Of a stretch of DNA of 64,000 nucleotides, positions 1-10,309 are shown in pieces. The DNA lies in contig CM042152.1 of the NCBI GenBank assembly GCA_023376005.1, positions 84,750,881-84,814,880 on the forward strand, in the 5' to 3' direction. Source of the stretch: Doryteuthis pealeii (Eukaryota; Mollusca; Cephalopoda; Myopsida; Loliginidae). Under the pieces are notes generated by a model. That model worked only from the letters and a program-made list of their open reading frames with translations, ran no database searches and was not told the origin of the DNA. Position numbers and translations under genes: made by a program. Each line of letters opens with the position of its first letter. The first letter of the stretch is position 1.

Positions 1-117
1 CAAATTGCAATTTCCCATGTATTTCTGGTCCAATTTTTAAAATATTTATATGGCTGGAAAGAAAAGAAAATCTTTCTAAATATGTAATTTGTATGTGTTT
101 TTATCCATTGAATTATT

Positions 118-168
118 TATAGACTCCCTCGTTGTCAGGCTGATACTGACATTAGGCAACCCTGGTGA
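118..168 (+). repeat. SINE family A, 3' tail fragment
   Basis: This short stretch matches the end of the complete family A copies (such as 6925-7173), with the motif TAGACTCCCTCG followed by GATACTGACATTAGG. No tRNA-like head precedes it, so it is a truncated remnant. The rest of positions 1-740 is AT-rich sequence with a poly-A run at about 268-298 and nothing else recognisable. Confidence 0.6.
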
Positions 169-265
169 TTTTTTTTTTAAATGTCTTCTATCCAACCTCA
201 AAATTATTGATCTAAAGTGTAAAATTTAAGAACCTTGAATGAAAGGAAAAGCTGATACCAGTGAA

Positions 266-302
<37 letters not shown>

Positions 303-744
303 CAAGTACAAATTTAGCAGAATTCTTAGAGCATGAACTGAAGTACAAAATGAATGCTTCAAATTAGTGACCATGAGCCATACACTTAAAACCCGAGAGC
401 TGTTCATTTTTTTCATTTTTTTTTTTATTAAAAGTCATCAAAAATGGATTGTTGAATGAATCAGATTTTTAAGTAGTTTGTCATAAGATGAAAATGTTAG
501 CAATTTCCTAACATTATACAATTTATAAGGAATGTATGAAAAAAAATGAGAAATTGTGTTGAAAGACTCAACAATAAGAATTATGACAATGTAATACTAA
601 ACATTTGTTTATTCTTTATACATAGAAATAAAAAGCATGTGACAAAATTAATGAAATTCAATTAATTTTTTAATACATATTTTGTATATTCATTTCAATT
701 GAAAAGTCATTAACAACTTTATCAGTTATAAATATGAAATTTGT

Positions 745-963
745 AAACTAAATTTCTAGTTTTGAATTGGTTTGTGATTTGACATTTTTTGAACAAAATC
801 ATGTCTACTTTTGTACCCCCCATTTTGGGGCTTTAAATTCTCAGAATTTTTAAACTATTGGGGATATTTGCATAATTCAAGCAGTTCTGAACTCCATATA
901 ACTGGTGTGATTAAATAACTATAACCTCAAATAATAAAAAAAAAAAATCAACTGGGAATGCTG
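745..963 (+). repeat. Repeat K, copy 1
   Basis: This segment is clearly similar to 2512-2740 in the same orientation. Shared blocks include ACAAAATCATGTC, CTTTTGTACCCCC, GGGATATTTGCATAATTCAA and ATCAACTGGGAATGCT. The copies differ by scattered substitutions and small indels, so the duplication is old. No ORF or terminal repeat was seen. The pre-miRNA-like hairpin at 988-1082 lies just beyond this copy but not beyond copy 2. Confidence 0.6.
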
Positions 964-987
964 TGTGTGTGAAAGACAGCATAAACA

Positions 988-1082
988 GTGCTGCTTGGTA
1001 ACTGCCAGTTTCTCACCTATGCAATCATCAAACTTGATCTGATGATTGTATAGGCAAGAAACTGACAGTTACCAAGTGCTGC
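988..1082 (+). ncRNA. Pre-miRNA-like hairpin (candidate)
   Basis: Two 43-nt arms (988-1030 and 1040-1082) are reverse complements with a handful of mismatches and no large bulge, around a 9-nt loop. A further short pairing (AGCAT with ATGCT) extends the stem outwards. Size, loop length and scattered mismatches resemble an animal miRNA precursor, but a small foldback transposon would look the same. The strand is arbitrary. I do not recognise a known mature miRNA in either arm. Confidence 0.35.
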
Positions 1083-1139
1083 TAACTATGCTATTATAAC
1101 TTAAATATCTATGGTCTATTACTGATATTGAGAATCTGC

Positions 1140-1205
1140 TTATGAATATAGCAAATATATAATATATATATATATATATTAAATATATATATATATATAT
1201 TCAAA
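1140..1205. repeat. (AT)n microsatellite
   Basis: Nearly uninterrupted alternating AT from about 1156 to 1200. Nothing else is visible in the surrounding stretch. Confidence 0.85.
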
Positions 1206-1414
1206 AAAAGAAAAGCTTTTCATTATCACCTGATGAAAGCATGAAACTGACAATACCATATCAAATATTCAACATGGTTACAAGAAGGAACACCAGATGA
1301 CAGTAAGAACTCAGCAACCAAATCTCAAATCATGATTAAGACTGTTTACATTTCAATTTGTGCTAATGCCCTTTAGAAAGACATTAATTAATCTTTTCTT
1401 ACCCACCTCCTCAC

Positions 1415-1514
1415 AGGTATGGTTAAATAGAGTAGACAGCTCTTTAGCCTTGGTATGGCAACCAGTCTAGGAGAAGGAAAACTGAATTCAAACTAGCTGG
1501 TGTCACATCCTGCC
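1415..1514 (+). repeat. SINE family B, body fragment
   Basis: Contains the family B body motifs in order: GGTTAAATAG, AGTAGACAGCTCTTTAGCC, CAACCAGTCTAGGAGAAGG, GAATTCAAAC and TGTCACATCCTGCC. The tRNA-like head is missing, so this is a 5'-truncated copy, as in LINE-mobilised SINE insertions. Confidence 0.65.
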
Positions 1515-1572
1515 AGTGGTAGAAGTACTGGAGTATATATATATATCTATATTATACATATATATACACACA

Positions 1573-1973
1573 CTAATAAAAAACACCCTCTGGTGGTGTA
1601 AAAGTTAAATTTTGAAAGATATTGCTTGAGGGAATGGGAGATAAAAATTCAATGTCAGAGGGTTTTGTATCATAAGAAAGAAAAATCAATTAAAAAGGAA
1701 TAAAAAAAAATAAAATGATTTGTAATGGAAACTTAGTCATGTCACCTCAAATAAAATGTTGCATGCATTTATTAATTAACAATCAAATTATTTTGAATAT
1801 TTACAATATTGTAGGTATTTATTCATTTGTAAATTTTTTAGTTAACTTCTTGTTACTGGAAAAAAAAAGGGGGGGGTAAAAAAAATTTTAAATTGCTTTT
1901 TCAAATACTGTGATATAAGCTGTGACGTAGTTTTTGTTAGACAGAAATACAGCTAATCTCCATTATTAATAGA
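1573..1973 (-). mobile_element. Helitron-like element, family F copy 1
   Basis: Read on the minus strand, it starts with TCTATTAATAATGGAG at 1973 after a flanking A. It ends near 1573 just past a GGGTGT-containing hairpin, with TTAG in place of the family's CTAG. The 5' TC, subterminal 3' hairpin and CTRR-type end match the general Helitron layout. At about 400 bp with no ORF, it must be non-autonomous. Six F copies lie in the window. Confidence 0.6.
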
Positions 1974-2024
1974 TTTGTTTTGTATGCCAAACAAATGGAT
2001 TAAATAGCTACAATTATTAACAGA

Positions 2025-2053
2025 AAAAAATTTTTTTTTTTTTTTTTTTTTTT
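2025..2053. repeat. Poly-T tract
   Basis: A run of T following a short A run. It could be the tail of a retroposed sequence, but no element body was recognised next to it. At 2160-2200 there is a weak match to family D (TTTCAGCCATGT, CCAGCCATC). Confidence 0.7.
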
Positions 2054-2511
2054 GAAAAAAGCAAACTAATTCAACATTTCTGGATTTAGATAAAAGGATC
2101 ATAATCATCTTATATCGTTGGAATAGACTAATTTCCTAGTCTTTTTTTTTTTCTTTTTCAAGTATTTCAGCCATGTACCCTCCAGCCATCACCAGGTTTG
2201 TTTTGTGTTCTGGAATGTTATTAAATCTCGTTCTGAGAAAGCATGCACATCTCTTTTCATAGATGTCACGGCCAAAAGTGGATGTGTGGGAAAATATAAA
2301 AAAATAGTTAAACCAGTCAATATTTAAGACACTTTACCTAACAAAATTTAGACAAAAAAATATTTTTAAAATTTTTTTAAAAAGCTATCAGTACCTCTTA
2401 TTCTCTGAATAATGGGTTTCAGCATAGAGATTCGTACAATTTGAGTGCAGAATCAGAAAGAACATAAAACTTTGCATTCTTATGTAAAATTGTATCGAAA
2501 TAGTGAAGAAA

Positions 2512-2740
2512 TCACAAAATTTCTTGTTTTGAATTGGTCCGTTATTTGACATTTTTTTAACAAAATCATGTCCACTTTTGTACCCCCAATTTCAGGGCTT
2601 TAAATTCTCATAACTTTTGAACCACTGTGGGATATTTGCATAATTCAAACAGTTTTGAACTCCATTTACACAGCTCTATTTAACTAATATGATTAAATAA
2701 TAACCTCAAATAAAATAAAAAATCAACTGGGAATGCTACT
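2512..2740 (+). repeat. Repeat K, copy 2
   Basis: Direct, diverged copy of 745-963 with the same block order. This copy carries an extra block (CACAGCTCTATTTAACTAA) absent from copy 1. No coding potential was seen. Sequence from here to 3030 is AT-rich, with a short GA-rich run near 2920. Confidence 0.6.
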
Positions 2741-3125
2741 AGTCTGAACACTACCGACTGAGCGAACAGTAACATCTATGACTTTTCCAATATATTGAAC
2801 CATGTCTACATTGACAAATATATCCTGATTGAAATTCATAGTTGCATTGAATATAATGAAATATATTGTACCCAATCCCAGTAACCTCCCAAGCATATCT
2901 TCAAGTAAATAAATGCGGGGAGAGAGAGAGAGGAAGACATTCAGTAAATAATAGCTTTACTGAAAAACCATTCGATCCTTTTGACATGCTTACAAAACCT
3001 ATATAGACTAAGAAGTATAAATTGATTAGTTGGTCAGCTTTACAGCATGTCAACACTTGTTGGGTTATTTTATGACATAATCAGGTTTACAATTACATAC
3101 AGTACAAAAATGTATCTTCACACGG

Positions 3126-3596
3126 CTGATTTAGGTTGGAAAATTAAAAGGGAAAGTTTTTTGGTGGTACCCAATGACAGTTTAACTACAGTCTATGAAT
3201 TAACATTTTGCGAATTGGGTTACGGTTTTAGGAGATTAAGGTTGTTTTTTTATTACATATTGCTTAAAAAAATAAATAAACAAAAAAAAAAAAAAAAATT
3301 TCTATACATTTAATTAACCATTGAAATTAATTATTGAATCTATTGAGACAGTTGTTTGTGTTAGTATTGCAAATTATAATTTCAATTTTCAATTAAATTT
3401 AGTTTAAAAAATATTTTTTCAACATTAAATGTATAGTAATTTGGGTTTTTTGTTGTTTATTTTTTTAAAGCAATACATAATTAAAAACAACCTAAAACCG
3501 TAACCAATTCGCAAAATGTTAATTCATAGACTGTAGTTAAACTGTCATTGGGTACCACCAAAAAACTTTCCATTTTAATTTTCCGACCTAAATCAG
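3126..3596. mobile_element. Long foldback element with about 150-bp arms
   Basis: Arms at 3126-3281 and about 3450-3596 are reverse complements over about 150 bp. Shared blocks include CTGATTTAGG, TTTTTTGGTGGTACCCAATG, CAGTTTAACTACAGTCTATG and AACATTTTGCGAATTGG. The differences are few, with a small insertion in the left arm. The core of about 170 bp is AT-rich and non-coding. Long inverted arms suit a foldback or MITE-type DNA transposon. No clear target-site duplication was found. The 88-residue ORF reading through the left arm is not supported as a gene. Confidence 0.7.
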
Positions 3597-3670
3597 AAGT
3601 CAGCCCTTCACTCTTTTTAAACAGGTACATAATTCATATCTAGTTGCAATATGAAGGTTTAAGGCTAATA

Positions 3671-4275
3671 TCTTATGTTGATATTGTGTTTGTAACTGAA
3701 CTATATCACTACTCATGTGACTTGTTATTATGTCACATTCTCCATTTTATTTAACTCTTAACATCCTGTTGAGAATTATTAATAAAATTCTTTTACATTA
3801 TTAATACTGTTGGTCATATCTACATACGAATAACATGCAATTGTATTTATATATACAACAAAATAGTAATTTATGGTATAAATGGGAGGGCTAATTTGCA
3901 TATAGATATTAAAAATTTGATTTTAATAAAAATATACTTAGTATTATTGATTTCTAATTGTTTGGTTTAATCTTAATGAATAAGAACAAAAATCTAGGAA
4001 TAAATCTGAAAAATCTTAAAAAAAAAAAAAAAATAAAAATTAAAAAAAATAATAATTATCTTATCTTTTCTTTCTTATTTCATCTAAATAATTAGAAAAA
4101 CTTAATGAAAGACAGGAGTCATTGACAAGTAAGTTTCAGTTCTATTTTTCAATTATAACCCCCTCCCGTTTCAAATCATTTTATCTGCATTCTTATTTAG
4201 TTTCATTATCTTTCTAATTCAATATATATTAAATTAAAACAAATACTTGCACCCGAGGATGCATACATTTACTAG
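3671..4275 (+). mobile_element. Helitron-like element, family G copy 1
   Basis: Diverged copy of the G family. It carries the landmark blocks AACATGCAATTGTATTTATA, GGGAGGGCTAATTTGCATAT and GATTTCTAATTGTTTGGTTT. The subterminal hairpin is eroded (GCACCCGAGGATGC), followed by a terminal CTAG at 4272-4275 with T next. The 5' end is degenerate. No ORF of note. Confidence 0.6.
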
Positions 4276-4400
4276 TATTGATAAAGTTCATAATCATTTT
4301 AAACATTATCTCAAACAGATCTATTTAACATAAAGATGGACCCTATCAAACTCTACTAGCACAGTACCTGCAAAAAATAAAAATTTCTCTAAATTTGTTT

Positions 4401-4612
4401 TAGATGAGGCTTGATAATTTGTTTATTGACTATTGTCCTCATCTTTATTGTTATCTATACAATATTTCAGCCAACGTGCACTTCGGCCTTCTTCAGATAT
4501 TTCTTGTCAACTCGGGAACCTTCTTTTCGTAATTGGGAACCTTAACGGAACTGAATAATGGTTGGGTCCAGAGTTCTGTGAAGGCTCTCAATTACGACAA
4601 GAAGGTTTAGAT
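4401..4612 (+). mobile_element. Foldback family D, copy 1 (half)
   Basis: Begins with GATGAGGCTTGATAATT, then the conserved ATTGTCCTCATCTTTATTG, TTCGGCCTTCTTCAG and ATTTCTTGTCAACTCGGGAACC. A few degenerate 21-bp GGGAACCTT units follow. The second inverted arm is missing here but intact in the copy at 11576-11885. Downstream to about 5500 I see only AT-rich unassigned sequence and a C-rich run at 4938-4952. Confidence 0.65.
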
Positions 4613-5504
4613 TAATAAATCTTACCCCACTCAATGTCTTGTCAGCACTTAACGATTTTTTTTTTTACCCCACTTCAGACCAATGTTGATACTCAGCACA
4701 AATAAAATGAACATCCCAGAAACCATGTCATTTTGGAAATATTCTGGTAATCTTTTTGCTCATAATTGTGGGATTCATTATAATCAAAACAAAATACGAG
4801 AAACTAGCTAGTATTCCCAAGTCTGAATATGAGCAGTTTTTAAAAGACAGTAGTTGGCATTCTTGCCACATATTGCTGGTCATGTTTTTACTTATGAGTA
4901 CGTGGATTAAAATTGCAATAACAGAAATGTTCCTCTTCCCCCCCCCTCCCCTGTTAGATAAACTATTAGTCCACAAGTCCAAAATATTAACTTCATAAAG
5001 GAGGTAGACATTCAGTTCATTTATGATAAGAGTGGTGCATAGGTGGAGTTATAAGCCTTGATATTAAAAGAATCACCTCATATGATAGATTTTTTTGTAA
5101 ATTAATGTAGCCTAGCTAACTTTGAACTCAAAATGTACTCAGCTTTTCAATCCATCACAAGAAAACAAATTATCTAAGCACAAGAGTGTACTTGCATCAA
5201 TTTGTTTGTCATAATCAAAGCTAATTATTCATTAGTATCTTTGTCTTTATATACTAACAGATTGTATTTTCTCATGGCAAATTACAATAGAAATTTCATT
5301 GGCATATTTTGAAAGTAATACACAAACCTATTTATAAAACTAAGGCATTCCTCAGACAAAAGTACAGATTTAGAAATATTTCATATAAATATCTTTAAGA
5401 CACTGATATTTCCAATGTAAGTCAATATATGTTGTTGTTGCCATCGTTTTGTCTGCAAAAAAATGATGGAGTAGTGTCCAATTTTTTTTTTTTTTTTAAA
5501 CCAC

Positions 5505-5895
5505 GTAGCCTGGGCGGATTGTTTTGGAGGATGTGCTGCTGTTCCCAAGCAGCAGATCCCCCTCTCCACGCTACCATTGTGGTCCAATGGAAAGGTAAGA
5601 AACCCAATACAGTTTGGCAACGGCAGTGTCGCAGGAGTTGCTGTATAGCACTGAAATACAGCATTATTTCACCTTAGGGACTCCAGCTCCAGATTTGTTA
5701 TCAGGGTTTACTCCCCTGCCCTTCCTCTGAATTATTAAGCTGCTTAGCGGCAATGGTTTTATAACAGTCTCTTCTGGTCCTAGATGGGTTGATGACAAGG
5801 GCCAATTTGGAGGTTTATGTGTGTAGTAAGTACCCCAATCTTATTACTGTCAGTGTGGGTGGTCGTTGGCTCCCCTTGATATCGTCCACTCTTTT
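5505..5895. other. GC-richer unassigned segment
   Basis: Noticeably less AT-rich than its surroundings, with CTGCTGTTCCCAAGCAGCAG (a small palindrome) near 5535 and CTCCAGCTCCAG near 5690. A GGTAAG donor-like motif occurs near 5593, but no exon could be defined. It could be an ancient repeat or unrecognised non-coding sequence. From 5895 to 6170 nothing was recognised. Confidence 0.3.
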
Positions 5896-6169
5896 CCTGA
5901 TTTTTCTTTTTTTGTTATAATTATATACAAGGTAAGATACCTTATATTAACTACAATTTAGGCGAACGATATCCTATATTCAAGCTTCACTAATCGTTTT
6001 ACTTTATTACTGAATATTTATAATCAATATAAAGTGGTTGTTTGATTAAAATATTAATTATTATTGACTTCACAGTGAAGTCAATATAGAGACACAAGGA
6101 AGTGATTCGATTAGGCCAAAGAGAAAAATTTGGAAATTGCTTTTTTTTTTAAAAGACCAAATCTAATCT

Positions 6170-6432
6170 TGACCCCACCACACAAGCAGGATGCAACACG
6201 AGGTCAATTTCTTAAACGGAGTTTAACAGATTTGAATTCAGAGTTTTCCTTCTCCTAGACTGGTTACCTAGCTCAGTCTGCTCTACTATTTACCCATAGC
6301 TGGAGGGAGAGTAGTTGGATGCATACCTTCCAAGAGTATTAGCACTATGTGAAAAGCAAACAGCCTCCTCCACGATTTGAACTCGGGTCGACAATTCCAT
6401 TTCTAATGACTAACCATTCCAACACGTGCCTC
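6170..6432 (-). mobile_element. SINE family B, near-complete copy
   Basis: On the minus strand it reads tRNA-like head to tail. The head has an A-box-like TAGTCATTAGAAATGG and a B-box-like CGAGTTCAAATC. The body has AGCTATGGGTAAATAGTAG and GTCTAGGAGAAGGAAAACTC, and the tail has GAAATTGACCTCGTGTTGCA. Family B bodies are non-coding and would need LINE machinery in trans. Confidence 0.75.
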
Positions 6433-6449
6433 TATTTTAACCGCTATAT

Positions 6450-6535
6450 ACATGGGCTTTGTACAGATGTTGGTTTGTTTTATGGCATCTCAACCCTTGT
6501 TGGATTATGTAATGCCAAAGTCTTTTTTTTTTAAG
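6450..6535 (+). repeat. H-type tail hairpin motif
   Basis: Contains TTTTATGGCATCTCAACCC followed by GTTGGATTATGTAATGCC. The AACCC and GGGTT-like blocks lie inside GGCAT...ATGCC, so the single strand could form a small hairpin. The motif recurs near 3040, 10370, 11900, 12010, 13215, 26350, 27815, 47900 and 53650, often at the edge of family H. Confidence 0.55.
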
Positions 6536-6544
6536 GGGGTCTAA

Positions 6545-6790
6545 AGCGATTACATGATTTTAAGTAATTATTTCTATCTAATAATCATTTGTTTGCTGTT
6601 ATATGATTTCAAGTACTCCTATCTTAATACTAATAATTTTACATAATTTAGCATTTCAAGCAATTATATGGTTTCAAATAACTAATAATAATCCTTAGTA
6701 ATCAATTACAGCTTCAAGTAACTATTATTGATACAAATATTTGCACACAATTGGTTTGAAGTATTCCTATTGAATACTAATCATTTTCAA
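6545..6790 (+). repeat. Diverged tandem AT repeat (CAAGTAACTAATAAT type)
   Basis: Irregular repeats of ATATGGTTTCAAGTAACTA and ATTCTTAATACTAATAATTT. The same type occurs at 13020-13210, 13435-13520 and 16845-16935. In the last two it directly precedes family G elements. Confidence 0.5.
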
Positions 6791-6924
6791 ACAGATTTAT
6801 TTGACTCATGGATGGGAGCCTCACTACCAGATGCAGTTAAGCATTATAACCTGGAAACCCCTTTTTTGGGGGGGGGGGTCTTACCTTTCTGCCTTTTATT
6901 TGCTATTATTACATATCTCCTAAA

Positions 6925-7173
6925 GGGCCGGTTTAGCTCAGTCGATAGCGTTCGGCTAGGAATACCAAGGTCTCTGGTTCGATACTGGCCCTTGCCAACT
7001 CAGCGTATGAGTAGCACAAGGATCTGTGTGGTAAAGTGAGGAGCTGATGGTAGGTGTGGCGCCCCACCTCAGACGCTAAAATAATCTCCTTGGTCTAGCG
7101 CTGTTGAAAGGGGATAGACTCCCTCGCCGATTGGTTGATACCGACATTAGGCTGCCCCGACAACTTTACTTAC
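6925..7173 (+). mobile_element. SINE family A, full length copy
   Basis: The head at 6925-6991 reads like a tRNA: GGGCCGG pairs with the CTGGCCC end, followed by an A box (TAGCTCAGTCGATAG) and a B box (GGTTCGATACT). The body carries GTGTGGCGCCCCACCTCAGA and GGTCTAGCGCT, and the copy ends in CGACAACTTTACTTAC. From memory the start resembles animal tRNA-Ile (GGCCGGTTAGCTCAG), which is an inference. The body is non-coding, typical of a Pol III retroposon. Confidence 0.85.
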
Positions 7174-7308
7174 CTTTCTGCAAGGGATGCACATTTACTC
7201 ATATACATTTAATTTTTTACAAGTTAAACCCTATTCTTTCCTAAATATATCACATCTAATATTTCTGGATGTTTTTAGAAATTTCCGTTTTCCTTTCAGA
7301 GGCTCATA

Positions 7309-7944
7309 TCTTATTATAATGGAGATTGTGTGTTTTTCTGTCTGTAACCGAAACTATATTACTATACAAATCACAATTCCTTTTGTTATTTACATCACAT
7401 TCTCCATGATTTTATTTTTATTTAAACCTCGATTATTAATAAAATTGTTTTACATCATTAAGACTGTTGATATCTACATCCTAATAACATGCAATTGTAT
7501 TTATATATACAACAAAATAGCGTATTACAGTGTGAATGGGAAGGCTAATTTGCATATTGATATTAAATATTTGATTTTAATAAATATATGCTTAGTATTA
7601 TTGATTTCTAATTGTTTGGTGTTATCTTATTGAATATGAGCAAAAATCTCAGAGATAAATCTTAAAAGAAATCTATTAACAAGAATAAATAATTCATTTT
7701 ATTCTTTACTTCCTATTTTAACTAAATTGTTAAATTAGGAAAAATTACCAATGAAAGACGGGAGTAAGGGAAAATGATGGAATAGTTAGTTTCAAAGTTG
7801 TTCTATTTTTCAATCATACCCCCTCTGTTCCAAATCTTTTTATCTGCATTCTTATTCAGTTTCATTAGCCTTTCTAATTTAATATGATATTTTATTATAT
7901 TAAAACTTAGATACTTGCACCCGGAGGGTGCATATATTTGCTAG
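7309..7944 (+). mobile_element. Helitron-like element, family G copy 2
   Basis: Best-preserved G copy. It starts TCTTATTATAATGG after an A. Near the 3' end is a perfect hairpin (GCACCC-GGA-GGGTGC), then nine bases, then CTAG at 7941-7944 followed by T. A|TC at the 5' end and CTRR|T at the 3' end match Helitron insertion between A and T. The 148-residue reading frame crossing it is hydrophobic, AT-driven and not conserved as a frame in other copies. No Rep/helicase is present, so it is non-autonomous. Confidence 0.75.
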
Positions 7945-8224
7945 TACTATTAATTTTTATGCTTAGCCTGCTGGTCCCAAGTTGGGCATTCTAAATGCTC
8001 ATTCCTTCAACTATCTTATTCCCCAGTGCTGACCCTACTAACTATTTAGTCATTATCCTACAAATCTAAATTCCTTATTTAACGCTATTCTTCATCTTAA
8101 AGTCTTTGCACTGAGTACAGCTTTCCAATATTTCTCAATTCTTATTTTAGGAAATTGTTATATAATTCATAGGTAGCCTACAAATTATGTCTAAGTGTAG
8201 TTAGATTTTGAATTAAAATTCGTT

Positions 8225-8610
8225 GAAATTCAAAATCGGGGGGGATTATTATATTGATAGGTAATGACCTTTAGTTAACACCCCAGCTTCCACCAATGGA
8301 AACGTGAGAGAACAAATATTGAGTTTAGTTAGTTAGATTTTGTCCATTAGCTGAAAGGAGCAGATGTAATAGTTCTTTGCTCCTAAGATGCCAGCTTCTC
8401 ACTGCACAGTTGAAAACCCTTTGGGGTTTTTTAATAAAGAATAGAGAAAAACAGTCTTGCTTAATCATTACAACAAAGAAATGAGCAGACGACCCAGAGG
8501 AAGATGGCCACTGACAAAGCAGAACAAGGAAGAACCCATCTACCCTCCTCTCTCCCCATTATATACCCAGCAGATGAACGGGTATATAACAAAATACCAC
8601 AATTATTATA
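8225..8610. repeat. Repeat N, copy 1 (diverged)
   Basis: Shares several blocks in the same order with 18715-19190: a TGAC-TTTAGTT block, TGAGTTTAGTTAG, AATAAAG, a stretch rich in AGAACAAGG, and CATTATATACCCAG. An AATAAA signal and a purine-rich middle would suit the end of a retroelement, but no LTR borders or coding region were found. The overlapping 135-residue minus ORF has no recognisable domain. Confidence 0.35.
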
Positions 8611-8729
8611 CAAGTTGCTCAGTTGTAAATGATCATTTAAATTTTTTTTTAAATGAAAGATCAGTCTCAATACTTTTTGATCATCCTTGTAAATAAGATT
8701 ATCATTCAATAATATGAAAGTCAATTTTA

Positions 8730-8985
8730 TGTTTAGAGAGCGAGAGAGAGAGAGAAAGAGAAAGCGAAAGAGAGAAGAGGTGGGGGCGTATTGAACAGCC
8801 ATCTTAACTGACTCAACACTAGATATTACTAATACTGCAGTGCTCAAGAATTTCAAATGCTTACTCAAAAGATTTGGTGACTGTTTCCTATCTCTTATGG
8901 AAAGGGAAAGGGACAGAGAGAGAAGGAGGAAGTGTGAGAGGGGGAAATGAGAGTGAGAGATAGAAAGAGAGAGAATGTAGCAAGT
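8730..8985. repeat. GA-rich low-complexity blocks
   Basis: Two purine-rich runs, about 8735-8780 (GAGAGAGA) and 8905-8985 (GAGAGAGAAGG and similar). No gene was recognised between 8985 and 9600. A poly-T tract lies at about 9391-9420. Confidence 0.7.
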
Positions 8986-9385
8986 GAATCGTTACATTGA
9001 TTAGACAAATGCGGAAATAGCTACTCTGGTCTTTTATTGAGCTCAATATACTATATTGGCTTCCCCCTTTATATCTTTTTTTTCCCCCTGTCCCAGTCCA
9101 ATTAATCTCATACCAGCTGTGTTTACATTGGCTTCATTCATTATTTGTAATTTGTATGGATCCATTGTCACATGACCTCAACCTCTGATGCCATAGCTGA
9201 TGCTTTCAGTGTTCTAAACTAGTTGCCATCTTGAAATGAATAAAAACATCTTTTTTTTCTAAATACTATTATTTTCAAAACAAAATTGCAATTAAGACAT
9301 TGATTTTTTTAAAAATCTGTTCAGTGCAGGTTGAGAATTAAAACTTTACATTTAATCTTTATGTTCATCTTTAAGACAGCCATTA

Positions 9386-9425
<40 letters not shown>

Positions 9426-9607
9426 CACACTCATTATATATATATACTTAATATATATTCCCATAAATTTGGTAGAGCTCTCTAATTGGTAATTTAAATT
9501 AACTCTCACTACTAAGCATATGCAATGATCGTTTCCCCCGGAAATTTGATCTCTCAGTGACCGTAAAATACATAAACAAACCTATATACTCAATAGTTTA
9601 AAAACAC

Positions 9608-9720
9608 CAGTCCCCGCTATGGCTGTCAGTGGACGAGGGGATAAGATATCGGCCTACCATACGGACAGTCCGAGTTCGACCCTAGCCAAAAATAGCTGTG
9701 TCTAGCCACACATTATATAT
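9608..9720 (+). repeat. tRNA-like SINE head of a separate family
   Basis: Contains AGTGGACGAGGGGATAAG (A-box position) and CCGAGTTCGACCCTAGCC (B-box type), then CTAGCCACACA and a (TA)n tail. It differs from families A, B and C and occurs once here. The short body and simple tail fit a SINE rather than a functional tRNA. Confidence 0.5.
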
Positions 9721-9749
9721 ATATATATATATATAAAATAAATTTACTT

Positions 9750-10020
9750 ACAACAGTATAATGCAATGGCTATCATCATAGGAAATGGAATTGGCAACCC
9801 AAATTCAAATCCTGGATGAAGCCGTTTGCGTTTCACATAATGCCTTGAGGAAAGGTATGAATCTATCTGGTCCCTACACCAGTTATGGGTAAATAGTAAG
9901 AAGAACAGGGTTTGTTTTTTTGTTTGTTTTTTTAGACTCAGGCAACTAGTCTAGAAGGAAAATAGAATTCAAACCAGCTTTACTCCACTTAAAATTGACC
10001 TTCCAGCTCATTGTAGAGGA
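9750..10020 (+). mobile_element. SINE family B, diverged copy
   Basis: tRNA-like head with TCAAATCCTGGATGAAGCCG, then AAAGGTATGAATC, TTATGGGTAAATAG, CAACTAGTCTAGAAGG and AATTGACCTTCCAG. A T-rich insertion near 9912 interrupts the body. Confidence 0.6.
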
Positions 10021-10309
10021 TTTGAGTAAATACACACATACAATTGTATAATCAACTAAATTGTAAGTCTTAAAACACTCGAGGACTAGAAACGTTTAAC
10101 CTGGTCTTACAACTGAGGGACAATAGAAAGGTTCTAAATCTCAACATAAAGACTTTGAAGAGAAGTAGCAGTGAGAGAAAGTAACTAAACAAAAGAGGAA
10201 AACAAAATTCCCTCTAGCTTTGTTCAAATTTTTCAGTTATTAAGGTAAGTATAGAAAAGAAAAGTAAAAAAAAAAAAAAAAAAATAAAAAAAAGTAATTA
10301 TTCCTTGAC

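Noticed and set aside
7187..7633. 148-residue plus ORF
   Set aside because: Lies mostly within Helitron-like copy G2. The other G copies do not keep the frame, and its composition is simply that of AT-rich codons (Ile, Tyr, Phe, Leu).
8461..8868. 135-residue minus ORF, the second longest frame in the window
   Set aside because: It crosses a GA-rich run and repeat N. It has no domain, and its frame is not kept in the related sequence at 18715-19190.
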